DNA from: JAMXLO01 sp963819855
Lineage (GTDB): Bacteria > Pseudomonadota > Alphaproteobacteria > Acetobacterales > Acetobacteraceae
Length of the DNA: 64,000 nucleotides
Direction: 5' to 3'
Assembly (NCBI GenBank): GCA_963819855.1
Contig: CAWFYC010000021.1
Coordinates: forward strand, 558,001-622,000
This document shows positions 1 through 8,264 of the stretch, one piece after another. How positions within the stretch are numbered: position 1 is the stretch's first letter; the number at the start of each line of letters is the position of its first letter. The position numbers and the translations under genes were made by a program. Under the pieces are notes generated by a model, which had not been told where the DNA came from, made no database searches, and saw nothing but the letters and a program-made list of their open reading frames with translations.

Positions 1-373
1 ACTTACTGCGATCGCCGGGCAGAAGCCGGTGAAGACGCTGGCGAAGAAGGCGATCGCCGGGTTCAAGATCCGCAAGGGCCTGCCGATCGGCTGCAAGGTG
101 ACGCTGCGCAAGGCGCGCATGTACGAGTTTCTGGACCGGCTGGTCACCATCGCGATGCCGCGGGTGCGCGATTTCCGCGGCATTGCCGGCAAGGGCTTCG
201 ACGGGCGCGGCAACTTCGCCATGGGGATGAAGGAACAGATCGTGTTCCCGGAGATCAACTACGACCGGGTGGAATCGGTGCGTGGGATGGACATCCAGTT
301 CGTCACCACCGCCAAGACGGACGCGGAAGCGAAGGCACTGTTGAAGGCCTTCGATCTGCCGTTCGCCAACTGA
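1..373 (+). CDS. rplE: 50S ribosomal protein L5 (3' part)
   Basis: L5 binds 5S rRNA in the large subunit central protuberance. The 5' part lies outside the window; the frame is open from base 2 to the stop and gives about 123 C-terminal residues. Family landmarks visible are GQKPV, the IRKGLPIGCKVTLR stretch, MYEFLDRL and the terminal KTDAEAKALLKAF segment. It is followed 10 bases later by rpsN, the usual spc-operon order, and a GAGGA site precedes rpsN. The frame is intact here. Confidence 0.95.
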   Translation, partial: LTAIAGQKPVKTLAKKAIAGFKIRKGLPIGCKVTLRKARMYEFLDRLVTIAMPRVRDFRGIAGKGFDGRGNFAMGMKEQIVFPEINYDRVESVRGMDIQFVTTAKTDAEAKALLKAFDLPFAN

Positions 374-383
374 GGAATTTGGG

Positions 384-689
384 ATGGCCAAGACCTCGCA
401 GGTCAATCGCAATGCCAGGCGGGAATACATGGCGAAGCGCGACAAGTCGAAGCGCGGCGCGCTGAAGGCGATCATCATGGATCGCACGCTGCCGGTGGAG
501 GATCGCTTCAACGCGTCGCTGAAGCTGGCGCAGCTGCCGCGCAACGGCGCGCTGGTGCGCGTGCGGCTGCGCTGCGAGCTGACCGGGCGTTCGCGCGGCA
601 ACTATCGCAAGTTCAAGCTGTGCCGCATCAAGCTGCGCGATCTGGCCAACGGCGGGCAGATCCCCGGCATGGTCAAGGCGAGCTGGTAA
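384..689 (+). CDS. rpsN: 30S ribosomal protein S14
   Basis: S14 sits in the small-subunit head. The 101-residue product is the long, zinc-free form typical of proteobacteria: no CxxC pair is present, and the C-terminal pattern GRSRGNYRKFKLCRIKLRDLA is followed by PGMVKASW. The ATG start has a GAGGA ribosome site. It lies between rplE and rpsH as expected in the spc operon and has no frameshift. Confidence 0.97.
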   Translation: MAKTSQVNRNARREYMAKRDKSKRGALKAIIMDRTLPVEDRFNASLKLAQLPRNGALVRVRLRCELTGRSRGNYRKFKLCRIKLRDLANGGQIPGMVKASW

Positions 690-706
690 GGAGAGGGAAC
701 GGGCAG

Positions 707-1106
707 ATGTCGAATTCCGATCCCCTGGGCGATATGCTGACACGCATCCGCAATGCGCAGCGTGCGCGCCATTCGATGTGCATGGCGCCGGCGTCGAAGC
801 TGCGCGCGAATGTGCTGGACGTGCTGAAGCGCGAAGGCTTCATCCGCGGCTTCGCGGCCGAGGAGCTGCGGCCTGGCATCGCGCAGCTGCGCATCGAGCT
901 GAAGTACAACGAGGGCGAACCGGTGATCAAGGAGATCACTCGCATCTCCAAGCCGGGCCGGCGTGTCTATTCGAAGATCAAGGAGCTGCCGCGGGTCTAT
1001 GCGGGCCTCGGCGATCTCCATCCTGTCCACGCCGCGCGGCGTGATGAGCGACGCCGAGGCGCGCGCTGCCAATGTCGGCGGCGAAGTCCTCTGCCGCGTG
1101 TTCTGA
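707..1106 (+). CDS. rpsH: 30S ribosomal protein S8 (one-base frameshift)
   Basis: S8 binds the central domain of 16S rRNA and in many bacteria is the translational repressor of the spc operon. The ATG follows a GGAGAGGG-type site. The frame encodes a normal S8 up to the VYAGLG motif, then breaks near base 1013, where one extra G follows the GGC codon. The next frame continues exactly with ISILSTPRGVMSDAEARAAN and ends in a normal CRVF stop. Corrected length is 132 residues, the family norm. An essential gene with one inserted base points to sequence error rather than decay. Confidence 0.93.
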
Positions 1107-1129
1107 CGCGGGTTGAAGGAGGGAGTGCG

Positions 1130-1665
1130 ATGTCGCGCGTCGGCAAGTATCCGGTGGAAATTCCCGCAGGGCGTGCAGGTGGCGATCGCCGGCCGCCTGC
1201 TGACCGCCAAGGGACAGCTGGGCGAGCTGAAGCTGGAGCTGACCGATCACATCGAGGCCGACGGTCGAAGGCAACCACGTGACGGTGAAGCCGCGCACCG
1301 AGGAGCGGCAGGCGCGGATGATGTGGGGCACCACGCGCGCGCTGGTCGCGTGCATGGTGAAGGGCGTGTCCACCGGCTACGAACGGTCGATGGAGATCAC
1401 CGGCACCGGCTATCGTGCCGCGGTGCAGGGCAAGAACCTGGAGCTCGCGCTGGGCTACTCGCATCCGGTCGTCTATCCGATCCCGGACGGCATCAAGATC
1501 ACCTGCGAGCGGCCGACCGCGATCAAGGTGGAAGGTGTGGACAAGCGTCTGGTCGGTCAGGTGGCGGCGGAGATCCGCGGCTTCCGCGGGCCGGAGCCGT
1601 ACAAGGGCAAGGGCATCCGCTACTCGACCGAACAGATCCGCCGGAAGGAGGGGAAGAAGAAGTGA
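1130..1665 (+). CDS. rplF: 50S ribosomal protein L6 (two one-base frameshifts)
   Basis: L6 binds 23S rRNA near the sarcin-ricin loop. The start MSRVGKYPVEIPAG is clear after a GGAGGGAG site. An extra base in the G run at 1169-1171 shifts the frame, and a second extra base near 1257-1260 shifts it again. The third segment holds the classic L6 C-terminal features, including the YRAAVQGK and FRGPEPYKGKGIRY motifs. With both bases removed the product is 177 residues, the usual length. The two insertions lie less than 100 bases apart. Confidence 0.92.
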
Positions 1666-1692
1666 GCGCTATCTCGCTAATGGCGCGCAGTA

Positions 1693-1751
1693 CGTCATTC
1701 CCGCGCAAGCGGGAACCCATGCTCTGGGCCCCCGCTTTCGCGGGGATGACG
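1693..1751 (+). repeat. Palindromic intergenic repeat between rplF and rplR
   Basis: The ends CGTCATTCCCGCG and CGCGGGGATGACG face each other across about 30 bases, with further inner pairing (CCCGC with GCGGG on each side). If translated it yields the FPRKREP...PAFAGMT string that recurs in many alpha- and betaproteobacterial intergenic regions; that family resemblance is from memory. It lies in the 109-base gap between rplF and rplR, which is normally short. It could fold in the mRNA and affect rplR expression. Confidence 0.75.
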
Positions 1752-1774
1752 GTTCCGTGCGAGGGCACGCGGCC

Positions 1775-2138
1775 ATGAGCACGCTGCAGGACCTGCGGGC
1801 GCGGCGGCGCGAGCGCCTGCGCTTCCAGTTGCGCCACAAATCCGGCGGGCGGCCGCGGCTGTCGGTGTTCCGCTCGGGCAAGCACATCTACGCGCAGGTG
1901 ATCGACGATGCGCAGGGCCGCACGCTGGCCGCCGCGTCGCTCGCTCGACAAGACGCTGCGCGCGGTGCTGCACACCGGCGCCGACAAGGCCGCCGCGGCC
2001 GCGGTCGGCAAGCTGGTGGCGGAGCGCGCGCTGGCGGCGGGCGTGACGGAAGTGGTGTTCGACCGCGGGGCGTATCTCTATCACGGCCGCATCAAGGCGC
2101 TGGCCGACGCCGCCCGCGAGGGCGGGCTGGCGTTCTGA
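1775..2138 (+). CDS. rplR: 50S ribosomal protein L18 (one-base frameshift)
   Basis: L18 binds 5S rRNA with L5. The ATG at 1775 opens MSTLQDLRARRRERLRFQLR, and the segment RPRLSVFRSGKHIYAQVIDD is diagnostic. The frame breaks near 1939-1944 after AAAS, in a CGCTCGCTCG string, and resumes one base later as SLDKTLRAVLHTGADKAAA. The end, DRGAYLYHGRIKALADAAREGG, is standard. Corrected length is 120 residues. One extra C explains the shift. Confidence 0.92.
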
Positions 2139-2151
2139 AGGAATCTGATAC

Positions 2152-2739
2152 ATGGCACGTGAAGCGAGAGAAGGCGGCCGGGGTCGGGATCGCGACCGCG
2201 ATGCCGACGACGGCCTGACCGACAAGCTGGTGACGATCAACCGCGTGGCGAAGGTGGTGAAGGGCGGCCGCCGCTTCGCGTTCGCCGCGCTGGTGGTGGT
2301 GGGCGACCAGAAGGGCCGCGTCGGCTACGGCGCCGGCAAGGCGCGCGAGGTGCCCGAGGCGATCCGCAAGGCGACCGAGCGTGCCAAGCGCGGCATGATC
2401 CGCGTGCCGATGAAGGAAGGCCGCACGCTGCACCACGACATCGAGGGCCGCTACGGCGCCGGCAAGGTGGTGCTGCGCACTGCGGTCGCCGGCACCGGCA
2501 TCATCGCCGGCGGTCCGCTGCGCGCGGTGTTCGAGACGCTGGGTATCGGCGACGTGGTGGCGAAGTCGCTGGGCAGCCGCAACCCGCACAACATGGTGAA
2601 GGCGACGTTCGCCGCGCTGGAGCGGTGCGCTTCGCCGCGCTCGGTGGCGAACCGGCGCGGCAAGAAGGTGTCGGAGCTGTTCGCGCGCCGCGACGCCGTG
2701 CCCCCGACCCCGCCGGCTGAGGAGACGGCCAGTGCCTAA
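2152..2739 (+). CDS. rpsE: 30S ribosomal protein S5
   Basis: S5 shapes decoding accuracy in the small subunit. The 195-residue frame is unbroken, starts at an ATG 13 bases after rplR with an AAGGAA site, and has an arginine/aspartate-rich N-terminus before the double-stranded RNA-binding part (LVTINRVAKVVKGGRRF). The GTGIIAGGPLRAVFE and SLGSRNPHNMVKAT motifs are typical. Its 3' end overlaps rpmD by 8 bases, implying translational coupling. Confidence 0.97.
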   Translation: MAREAREGGRGRDRDRDADDGLTDKLVTINRVAKVVKGGRRFAFAALVVVGDQKGRVGYGAGKAREVPEAIRKATERAKRGMIRVPMKEGRTLHHDIEGRYGAGKVVLRTAVAGTGIIAGGPLRAVFETLGIGDVVAKSLGSRNPHNMVKATFAALERCASPRSVANRRGKKVSELFARRDAVPPTPPAEETASA

Positions 2740-2914
2740 GGTGCGGGTGACGCAGACCGGCTCTCCGGCCGGGCGCAAGCCTGGGCAGAAGGAGACGCTG
2801 ATCGGTCTCGGGCTGAACAAGATGCGGCGGACGCGCGAGCTGGAGGATACGCCTTCGGTGCGCGGCATGATCCGCAAGGTGGCCCACCTGATCAAGGTGG
2901 AGGAGCAGACATGA
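2732..2914 (+). CDS. rpmD: 50S ribosomal protein L30
   Basis: Small 60-residue L30. Translation starts at a GTG inside the end of rpsE. The KVRVTQTGSPAGR start, the GLGLNKMRRTRELEDTPSV core and the VAHLIKVEE end match the bacterial family. The stop codon marks the beginning of a repeated intergenic element (2912-2970) that has a second copy after secY. Confidence 0.95.
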   Translation: MPKVRVTQTGSPAGRKPGQKETLIGLGLNKMRRTRELEDTPSVRGMIRKVAHLIKVEEQT

Positions 2915-2970
2915 TGGGCGGGTCTGGCCGCCATGGCAATGGAGGGTCGGGCTGACGCCCGGAACCACGG
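2912..2970 (+). repeat. Intergenic two-hairpin element, copy A
   Basis: This fills the entire rpmD-rplO gap from stop codon to start codon. It contains an imperfect palindrome (ATGGGCGG...CCGCCAT) and a second small hairpin, CGGGC-TGAC-GCCCG. The same two-hairpin layout and most of the same bases recur at 4870-4930 between secY and adk, also exactly from stop to start. Copy A looks more worn than copy B. It may act as a structured leader or mRNA spacer. Confidence 0.7.
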
Positions 2971-3458
2971 ATGAAGCTGAACGAACTGCGCGACAATGCC
3001 GGCGCGCGCCTGAAGTCGAAGCGGCTCGGGCGCGGGATCGGGTCAGGCAAGGGCAAGACGTCGGGCAAGGGCGTGAAGGGCCAGAAGGCGCGCGCCGGCG
3101 TGTCGATGAACGGCGTTCGAGGGCGGGCAGATGCCGATCTACCGGCGGCTGCCGAAGCGGGGCTTCTGGAACCCGTTCCGCAAGGAATACGCGCCGGTGA
3201 ACATCGGCGCGCTGGAGGCGGCGATCGACGCCGGCAAGCTGGATGCCGGCGCAGCCGATCGATGAGGACACGCTGCGGGCGGCCGGGCTGGTGCGCGGCA
3301 AGCTGGATGGCGTGCGGCTGCTGGCGAAGGGCGAGATCAGCCGCGCGGTCACCATCACCGTGTCCGGCGCCTCGGCGGCGGCGATCGAGGCGGTGCAGAA
3401 GGCGGGCGGCAGTGTCACCACCACGGTCGTCCGGGAACCTGTCGAGGCCGCCAGCTGA
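2971..3458 (+). CDS. rplO: 50S ribosomal protein L15 (two one-base frameshifts)
   Basis: L15 is an early-assembling large-subunit protein. The N-terminal LGRGIGSGKGKTSGKGVKGQ glycine/lysine-rich tail is unmistakable. An extra G near 3114 breaks the frame after SMNG; the next frame reads FEGGQMPIYRRLPKRGF, and a second extra base near 3246-3249 shifts it to QPIDEDTLRAAGLVRGK through the end. Corrected length is about 161 residues, normal for L15. Both inserted bases sit in GGC/GCC-type strings. Confidence 0.92.
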
Positions 3459-3462
3459 CGCC

Positions 3463-3495
3463 TACACCTCTCCCGCTTGACGCGGGAGAGGTGTA
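3463..3495 (+). repeat. Perfect 14-bp hairpin between rplO and secY
   Basis: TACACCTCTCCCGC at 3463-3476 pairs base for base with 3482-3495 around a five-base loop (TTGAC). It begins 5 bases after the rplO stop. There is no T run after it, so it is not a canonical terminator. A related but looser ACCTCTCC...GGAGAGGT palindrome occurs at 33659-33698, and a CTCCCCCGC/GCGGGAGAGG variant lies inside the ABC permease gene near 59,900, so it belongs to a dispersed family. Confidence 0.75.
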
Positions 3496-3527
3496 CAAGG
3501 GACGACGCGACTGACGAGGGACGTTCC

Positions 3528-4872
3528 ATGGCCTCTGCTGCCGAACAACTCGCGGCAAATCTCAACCTTGGTGTCTTCTCCAAGGCGACCGAGCTCAAGA
3601 AGCGCATCTGGTTCACCCTCGGCGCGCTGATCGTCTACCGGATCGGCACCTACATTCCGGTGCCCGGCGTCGATGCCGCGTGATGACCGAGATGCTGCAG
3701 CAGCACGGCGGCGGCATCCTGGGCATGTTCGACATGTTCACCGGCGGCGCGCTGCGCCGCATGACGGTGTTCGCGCTGAACATCATGCCGTACATCAGCG
3801 CCAGCATCATCATCCAGTTGATGACCGCGGCGGTCCCCACGCTGGAGGCGCTGAAGAAGGAAGGCGAGGCGGGGCGCAAGAAGCTCAACCAGTACACCCG
3901 CTACCTCACGGTGTTCATCGCCATGTTCCAGTCCTATGGCATCGCCGTGGGGCTGGAGAGCATGCGCGGCAGCTTCGGCGCCGCGGTGATCGATCCCGGC
4001 TGGTTCTTCCGCTTCTCCTGCGTCATCACGCTGGTCGGCGGCACCATGTTCCTGATGTGGCTCGGCGAGCAGATCACCGCGCGCGGCGTCGGCAACGGCA
4101 CCTCGCTGATCATCATGTCCGGCATCGTCGCCAATCTGCCGAATGCGCTGGCATCGCTGCTCGATCTCGGGCGCACCGGCGCGCTGTCGCCGTTCTTCAT
4201 CATCGGCTTCATGGTGCTGGCGGTGTTCGTCATCGCGTTCATCGTGTTCATCGAACGTGCGCAGCGGCGAATCGCGATCCAGTACCCGAAGCGCCAGGTC
4301 GGCAACCGCATGTTCGGCGGCGACTCGACGCACATGCCGCTGAAGATCAACACCTCGGGCGTGATCCCGCCGATCTTCGCCAGCTCGATCCTGCTGATTC
4401 CGGCGACCATCGCCGGCTTCTCGGCAGCAGGCGGCGGCGCGGCGGCTGGCTGCAATGGATCTCCACCGAGCTGTCGCACGGCTCGCCGATCTACATGGCG
4501 CTCTACGCGGCGATGATCATCTTCTTCTCGTATTTCTACACCGCCGTGGTGTTCAACCCGCAGGAGACGGCGGACAACCTGAAGAAGTACGGCGGCTTCA
4601 TCCCCGGCATCCGCCCGGGCAGCGCCACCGCCGACTACTTCGACCATGTGCTGACGCGGCTCACCACGGTCGGCGGGCTGTATCTGGTGGCGGTCTGCCT
4701 GTTGCCGGAGGTGCTGATCAGCGACTACGGGCTGCCGTTCTACTTTGGCGGCACGTCGATCCTGATCGTGGTGTCGGTCACCATGGACACCGTCACGCAG
4801 ATCCAGTCGCACCTGCTGGCGCACCAGTACGAAGGCCTGATCCGCAAGGCCCGCGTCCGAGGCCACAGATGA
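3528..4872 (+). CDS. secY: Protein translocase subunit SecY (two one-base losses)
   Basis: SecY is the membrane channel of the Sec translocon, with ten transmembrane segments. The N-terminal segment ends in YRIGTYIPVPGVDAA; the frame then breaks near 3677-3681, where one base appears missing, and resumes with MTEMLQQHGGGILGMFDMFTGGAL. It breaks again near 4431-4446 in a GGCGGCGGCGCGGCGG string and resumes with WLQWISTELSHGSPIYM. Landmarks kept include GNGTSLIIM, the QYPKRQVGNRMFGG loop and the HQYEGLIRKARVRG tail. Corrected length is 448 residues. Unlike neighbouring breaks, both are losses. Confidence 0.93.
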
Positions 4873-4930
4873 TGGCCGGATCAGGTCCGGCCATGACGGA
4901 TGAGGGCCGGGCTGGCGCCCGGGACCACGA
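4870..4930 (+). repeat. Intergenic two-hairpin element, copy B
   Basis: This fills the secY-adk gap from stop to start. A perfect palindrome (ATGGCCGGA at 4872-4880 with TCCGGCCAT at 4886-4894) is followed by CCGGGC-TGGC-GCCCGG at 4907-4922. On the minus strand it encodes the WPDLIRPS / MAGPDPAI strings that mark a widespread alphaproteobacterial repeat (family resemblance from memory). It is strongly similar to copy A at 2912-2970. Confidence 0.75.
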
Positions 4931-5621
4931 ATGAGGTTGATCCTGCTGGGTCCGCCCGGCGCCGGCAAGGGAACCCAGGCCAAGCGCCTGGAGGATCGCT
5001 ACGGCATCGCGCAGATCTCCACCGGCGACATGCTGCGCGCCGAGGTGGCCGCCGGTTCGCCGATCGGGCGTGAGGCGAAGGCGGTGATGGAAGCCGGACA
5101 GCTGGTCTCGGACGACATCATCATCCGCATGTTGGGCGAGCGGGTGGAGCAGCCCGGACGCGGCGAACGGCTTCATCCTGGACGGGTTCCCGCGCACGGT
5201 GCCGCAGGCCGAGGCGCTCGACCGGCTGCTCGCGGAGAAGCGCATGAAGCTCGACGGCGTCATCGAGCTGCGCGTGGACGATGCCGCACTGGTCGATCGG
5301 ATCGCCGGGCGCTTCACCTGCGCGAAATGCGGCGCGGGCTACCACGACACCTTCAAGCCGACGGCGGTGGCCGGCACCTGCGACGTGTGCGGCTCGCACG
5401 AGTTCACCCGCCGCGCCGACGACAACCGCGAGACGGTGATGGCGCGGCTCGATGCCTATCATCGCCAGACCGCGCCGATCCTGCCGCACTACGCGGCGCA
5501 AGGCATCCTGCGCACGGTCGACGGGATGGCCGACATCGACGAAGTGGCGCGGCAGATCGACGGCGTGCTGCCACGCGCCGGCCTGAACCGTGGATGCACG
5601 GACGGCGCTGCGCGAGGCTGA
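4931..5621 (+). CDS. adk: Adenylate kinase (frameshifted, zinc-type lid)
   Basis: This enzyme interconverts ATP + AMP and 2 ADP. The P-loop GPPGAGKGT is at residues 7-15, followed by ISTGDMLRAEV. The frame breaks near 5153-5156 (extra base in CCCGGA) and resumes with NGFILDGFPRTVPQAEALD. The lid carries four cysteines (CAKCGAGYHD and CDVCGSHEF), so it should bind zinc. As read, the stop at 5619-5621 overlaps the next gene by 32 bases. If one C near 5582 is surplus, the protein ends in LPRAG at a TGA just before the next gene's GTG and is about 217 residues, the family norm. Confidence 0.92.
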
Positions 5622-7152
5622 CGCGCTGCACCAGGGCCGGCAGTACGAGGCAGCCGCCGCCGCTTACCGTGGTGCCGTTCAGGCCGATCCGTCGCTGATC
5701 GAGGCTTGGTACGGTCTCGGCTGTGCCTGTGCGTCGCACTGACGCCTATGGCGATGCGGTTGCGGCACTGCGCCGGGTAGTAGCGGAGCGTCCGGACGCC
5801 GCCGGCGCTCGCTGCACTCTGGCCGAGGCGCTGTTCGAGCTTGGCGAGGTGGACGCAGCCGTCGCCGAGTACCGGCTGGCGGCGAACGGCGGCGATCCCG
5901 AGGTGCGTGCCATCGCACTGGGTACGCTTGCCTGCATCGCACCTGGCTGTCCCGGCCTCGACCATGCGGCGATCCGCTCGGTTCGCGAGAGCTGGGTCGC
6001 GTCGATCGCGCGCGGCATCCACCCGATGGCACCGGTGCCGGGTCCGACCGCCAGGAAGCTGCGTATCGGCTACGTCAGCGCATTCTTCGGCGCGCGCAAC
6101 TGGATGAAGCCGGTCTGGGGCGTGATCAATCGGCATGACCGGGACCGGTTCGAGGTCCATCTGTTATCCGACGGTGCCGATCCCTCCGCGGCCAGCGGTT
6201 ATGTCGACCACCCCGACGACCGCATCTGGCGGATCGGCGGAGTTTCGAACGCCGAGCTTGCAAACCGCGTGCGTGAGGTGGGGCTGGATGTGCTGATCGA
6301 TCTGAATGGCTACAGCCGGCAGGCGCGGCTGGGACTGTTCCTCCACCGGCCGGCTGCGACGTCAGATCGCATGGTTCAACACCTATGCCACCAGCGGTGA
6401 TCCCCGCGTTCGACCTGCTGGTCGGCGACGCGGCGGTGGTGACGCCGGACGAGGAGCGCCACTACTGCGAACGCATCGTCCGCGTGCCGGGCAGTTACCT
6501 TGCGTTCGAGGTCCGTTACCCGGTCCCCGAGGTGGCGCCGCCACCGGTGCTCCGGAACGGCTGGCTCACCTTCGGTTCCTTCGCATCGGCCACAAGATCA
6601 CCGATCCGGTGGTGGCGGCGTGGTCACGGATCCTGCTGGGTGCGCCCACGGCGCGGCTGCTGCTGCGCGACCAGACGCTGGATGAACCGTCCAATCGCGC
6701 GGCGCTGACTGGGCGGTTCGTGCGACAGGGTGTGACTCCCGGATCGTCTGACGCTGTTGGGCGGAGCCGAGCATTTCGACTTCCTGCGCGGCTATGACGA
6801 GATCGACATTGCGCTCGACACGTTCCCGTACAATGGCGGCACGACGACCACCGAGGCGCTGTGGCAGGGCGTGCCGGTCCTGACATTCACCGGCGACCGC
6901 TGGGCCAGCCGAACCAGCCGGTCGCTATTGCTCGCAGCGGGCTTGCCGGAATGGGTCGCGGCGGACCAGGCGGACTTTGTCCGATGCGGGGTCGCGTTGG
7001 CGCTGGACGAGGGGACGCCTGCCATGCTGACGGCGCTACGTGCCGGCATGCGGCAGCGGTTGCTTGGCAGCGCGGCTTGCGACAGCGCAGGCCTGTGCCG
7101 CTCGCTGGAGGCGATCTACTCGGGCGCCCGAGATTGCTTGGCTACAGTTTGA
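5590..7152 (+). CDS. TPR-linked GT41 (SPINDLY/OGT-like) glycosyltransferase, five frameshifts
   Basis: A short N-terminal TPR region (READALHQGRQYEAAAAAYR, then a second repeat) precedes an O-GlcNAc-transferase-type catalytic domain: LRIGYVSAFF, DVLIDLNGYSRQARLG, IAWFNTYATSG, LDTFPYNGGTTTTEALWQGVP. GTG start. Frame breaks lie near 5740, 6357-6361, 6397-6400, 6580-6584 (a loss) and 6738-6742; each flank rejoins in another frame with family motifs intact. It could be a pseudogene, but the essential genes just upstream show the same density of breaks, so error is equally possible. It is out of place between adk and rpsM. Confidence 0.75.
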
Positions 7153-7242
7153 GATAGTAGGGCGACGACGGGTGACAGCCCTCGATCCGCGCCTCGGGTC
7201 GCTCCGGTGCGACTTGCCGCAGCGGTTGCCGACGACCCAACC

Positions 7243-8160
7243 TCAGAGCGGATTTGGGCCGACGACCTCCCACCGATGGCGCTCGTAGAGGTCCGACCAT
7301 CCCTCCTTGTCGGTCGGGCGGCCCTCGGACATCGCTTCGATGAAGCCGCCGGCCGCGGCGGGGGTGTAGAGGAACAGGACGCGACCGGTCTCGCTGCCGG
7401 TGTTCTTCCACGCATGCGGAATATCGCGCGGCATAAAGGCGCAAGTACCGGGTCCACCGACGGTGACTTCGTCGCCGATCTTGAAGGTGATTTCCCCGGC
7501 GAGCACCCAGGCGACCTCATCACTATCGTGGTGCAGATGATGGAGGCTCGTGGTGCCAGGAGGCAGAGTTTCCTCGAACATCATGATGCTCTCGCCAGTC
7601 TGGCAGCCGAGCAGCTTCAGCGTGAAGGAACGGCCGGGGGCCGACGAGTTGAAATGCTTGCCGCCGCCCGCGGGAACGACGGTGCCCTTGGTGACCTGGC
7701 CTCCCGCTGATTCGGTCATGCCTTTGTCGGCCAGCTCCTGTCTTGCCTTGTCGTTCTTGGCGAGCGCCAGGCCCATGCCGCGCATCACATTGGGGGCCTT
7801 GGTGAACTGGATGTTGGCATATTCGATGATCTCGAGCCGATTACCCCATGGATCGAGAAAATCGAGAAATGGCCCGTCGACGAAGCGCGCCCCTGCCGCT
7901 GTCGCCAGCTCGATGATGCGGCTGCGGTCGTCGACGACAAGGCCGATATGCCGCTTCTCGACGCCGACCGTCGCGTGGTCCGGCAGCAGGGTCATATTGA
8001 TGAACTGATCGCCCATGTCGATGAACGCGTTGCGCTCGCCCTTGCCGCGCAGCGTGAAATCGAAGATCCGCCCATACCACTCCAGCGCCTCTTCGATGTT
8101 GCCCACTTCGATCGCGACATGGTTGATGCCGACCAGCCGCGGCTTCCGTGCTTCGGTCAT
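7243..8160 (-). CDS. VOC (glyoxalase-like) - cupin fusion protein
   Basis: A two-domain metal-site protein. Residues about 10-125 form a VOC fold (GINHVAIEVGNIEEALEWYG, later DPWGNRLEIIEYAN). Residues about 190-290 form a cupin with HHLHHDSDEVAWVLAGE and FMPRDIPHAWKNTG, whose histidines and glutamate would bind a metal. The start at 8160 is chosen for its GGAGGA site; an upstream in-frame ATG lacks one. It is divergent from the LysR gene 104 bases away, so that regulator may control it. Substrate unknown. Confidence 0.75.
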   Translation of the reverse strand: MTEARKPRLVGINHVAIEVGNIEEALEWYGRIFDFTLRGKGERNAFIDMGDQFINMTLLPDHATVGVEKRHIGLVVDDRSRIIELATAAGARFVDGPFLDFLDPWGNRLEIIEYANIQFTKAPNVMRGMGLALAKNDKARQELADKGMTESAGGQVTKGTVVPAGGGKHFNSSAPGRSFTLKLLGCQTGESIMMFEETLPPGTTSLHHLHHDSDEVAWVLAGEITFKIGDEVTVGGPGTCAFMPRDIPHAWKNTGSETGRVLFLYTPAAAGGFIEAMSEGRPTDKEGWSDLYERHRWEVVGPNPL

Positions 8161-8264
8161 GATCTCCTCCGACGCTTGTCCTGGATCGTTCGAGCGCGAG
8201 ATACGCGTTCTCCTGGTTCTGGAATAGCGGTAAAATGCCAGAGGCACTGTTCAAGGTAGTAGAA

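Noticed and set aside
1000..6760. Programmed +1 frameshifting across ribosomal genes
   Set aside because: No shared slippery site, stop codon or structure marks the breakpoints, both insertions and losses occur, and some genes would need two shifts within 100 bases.
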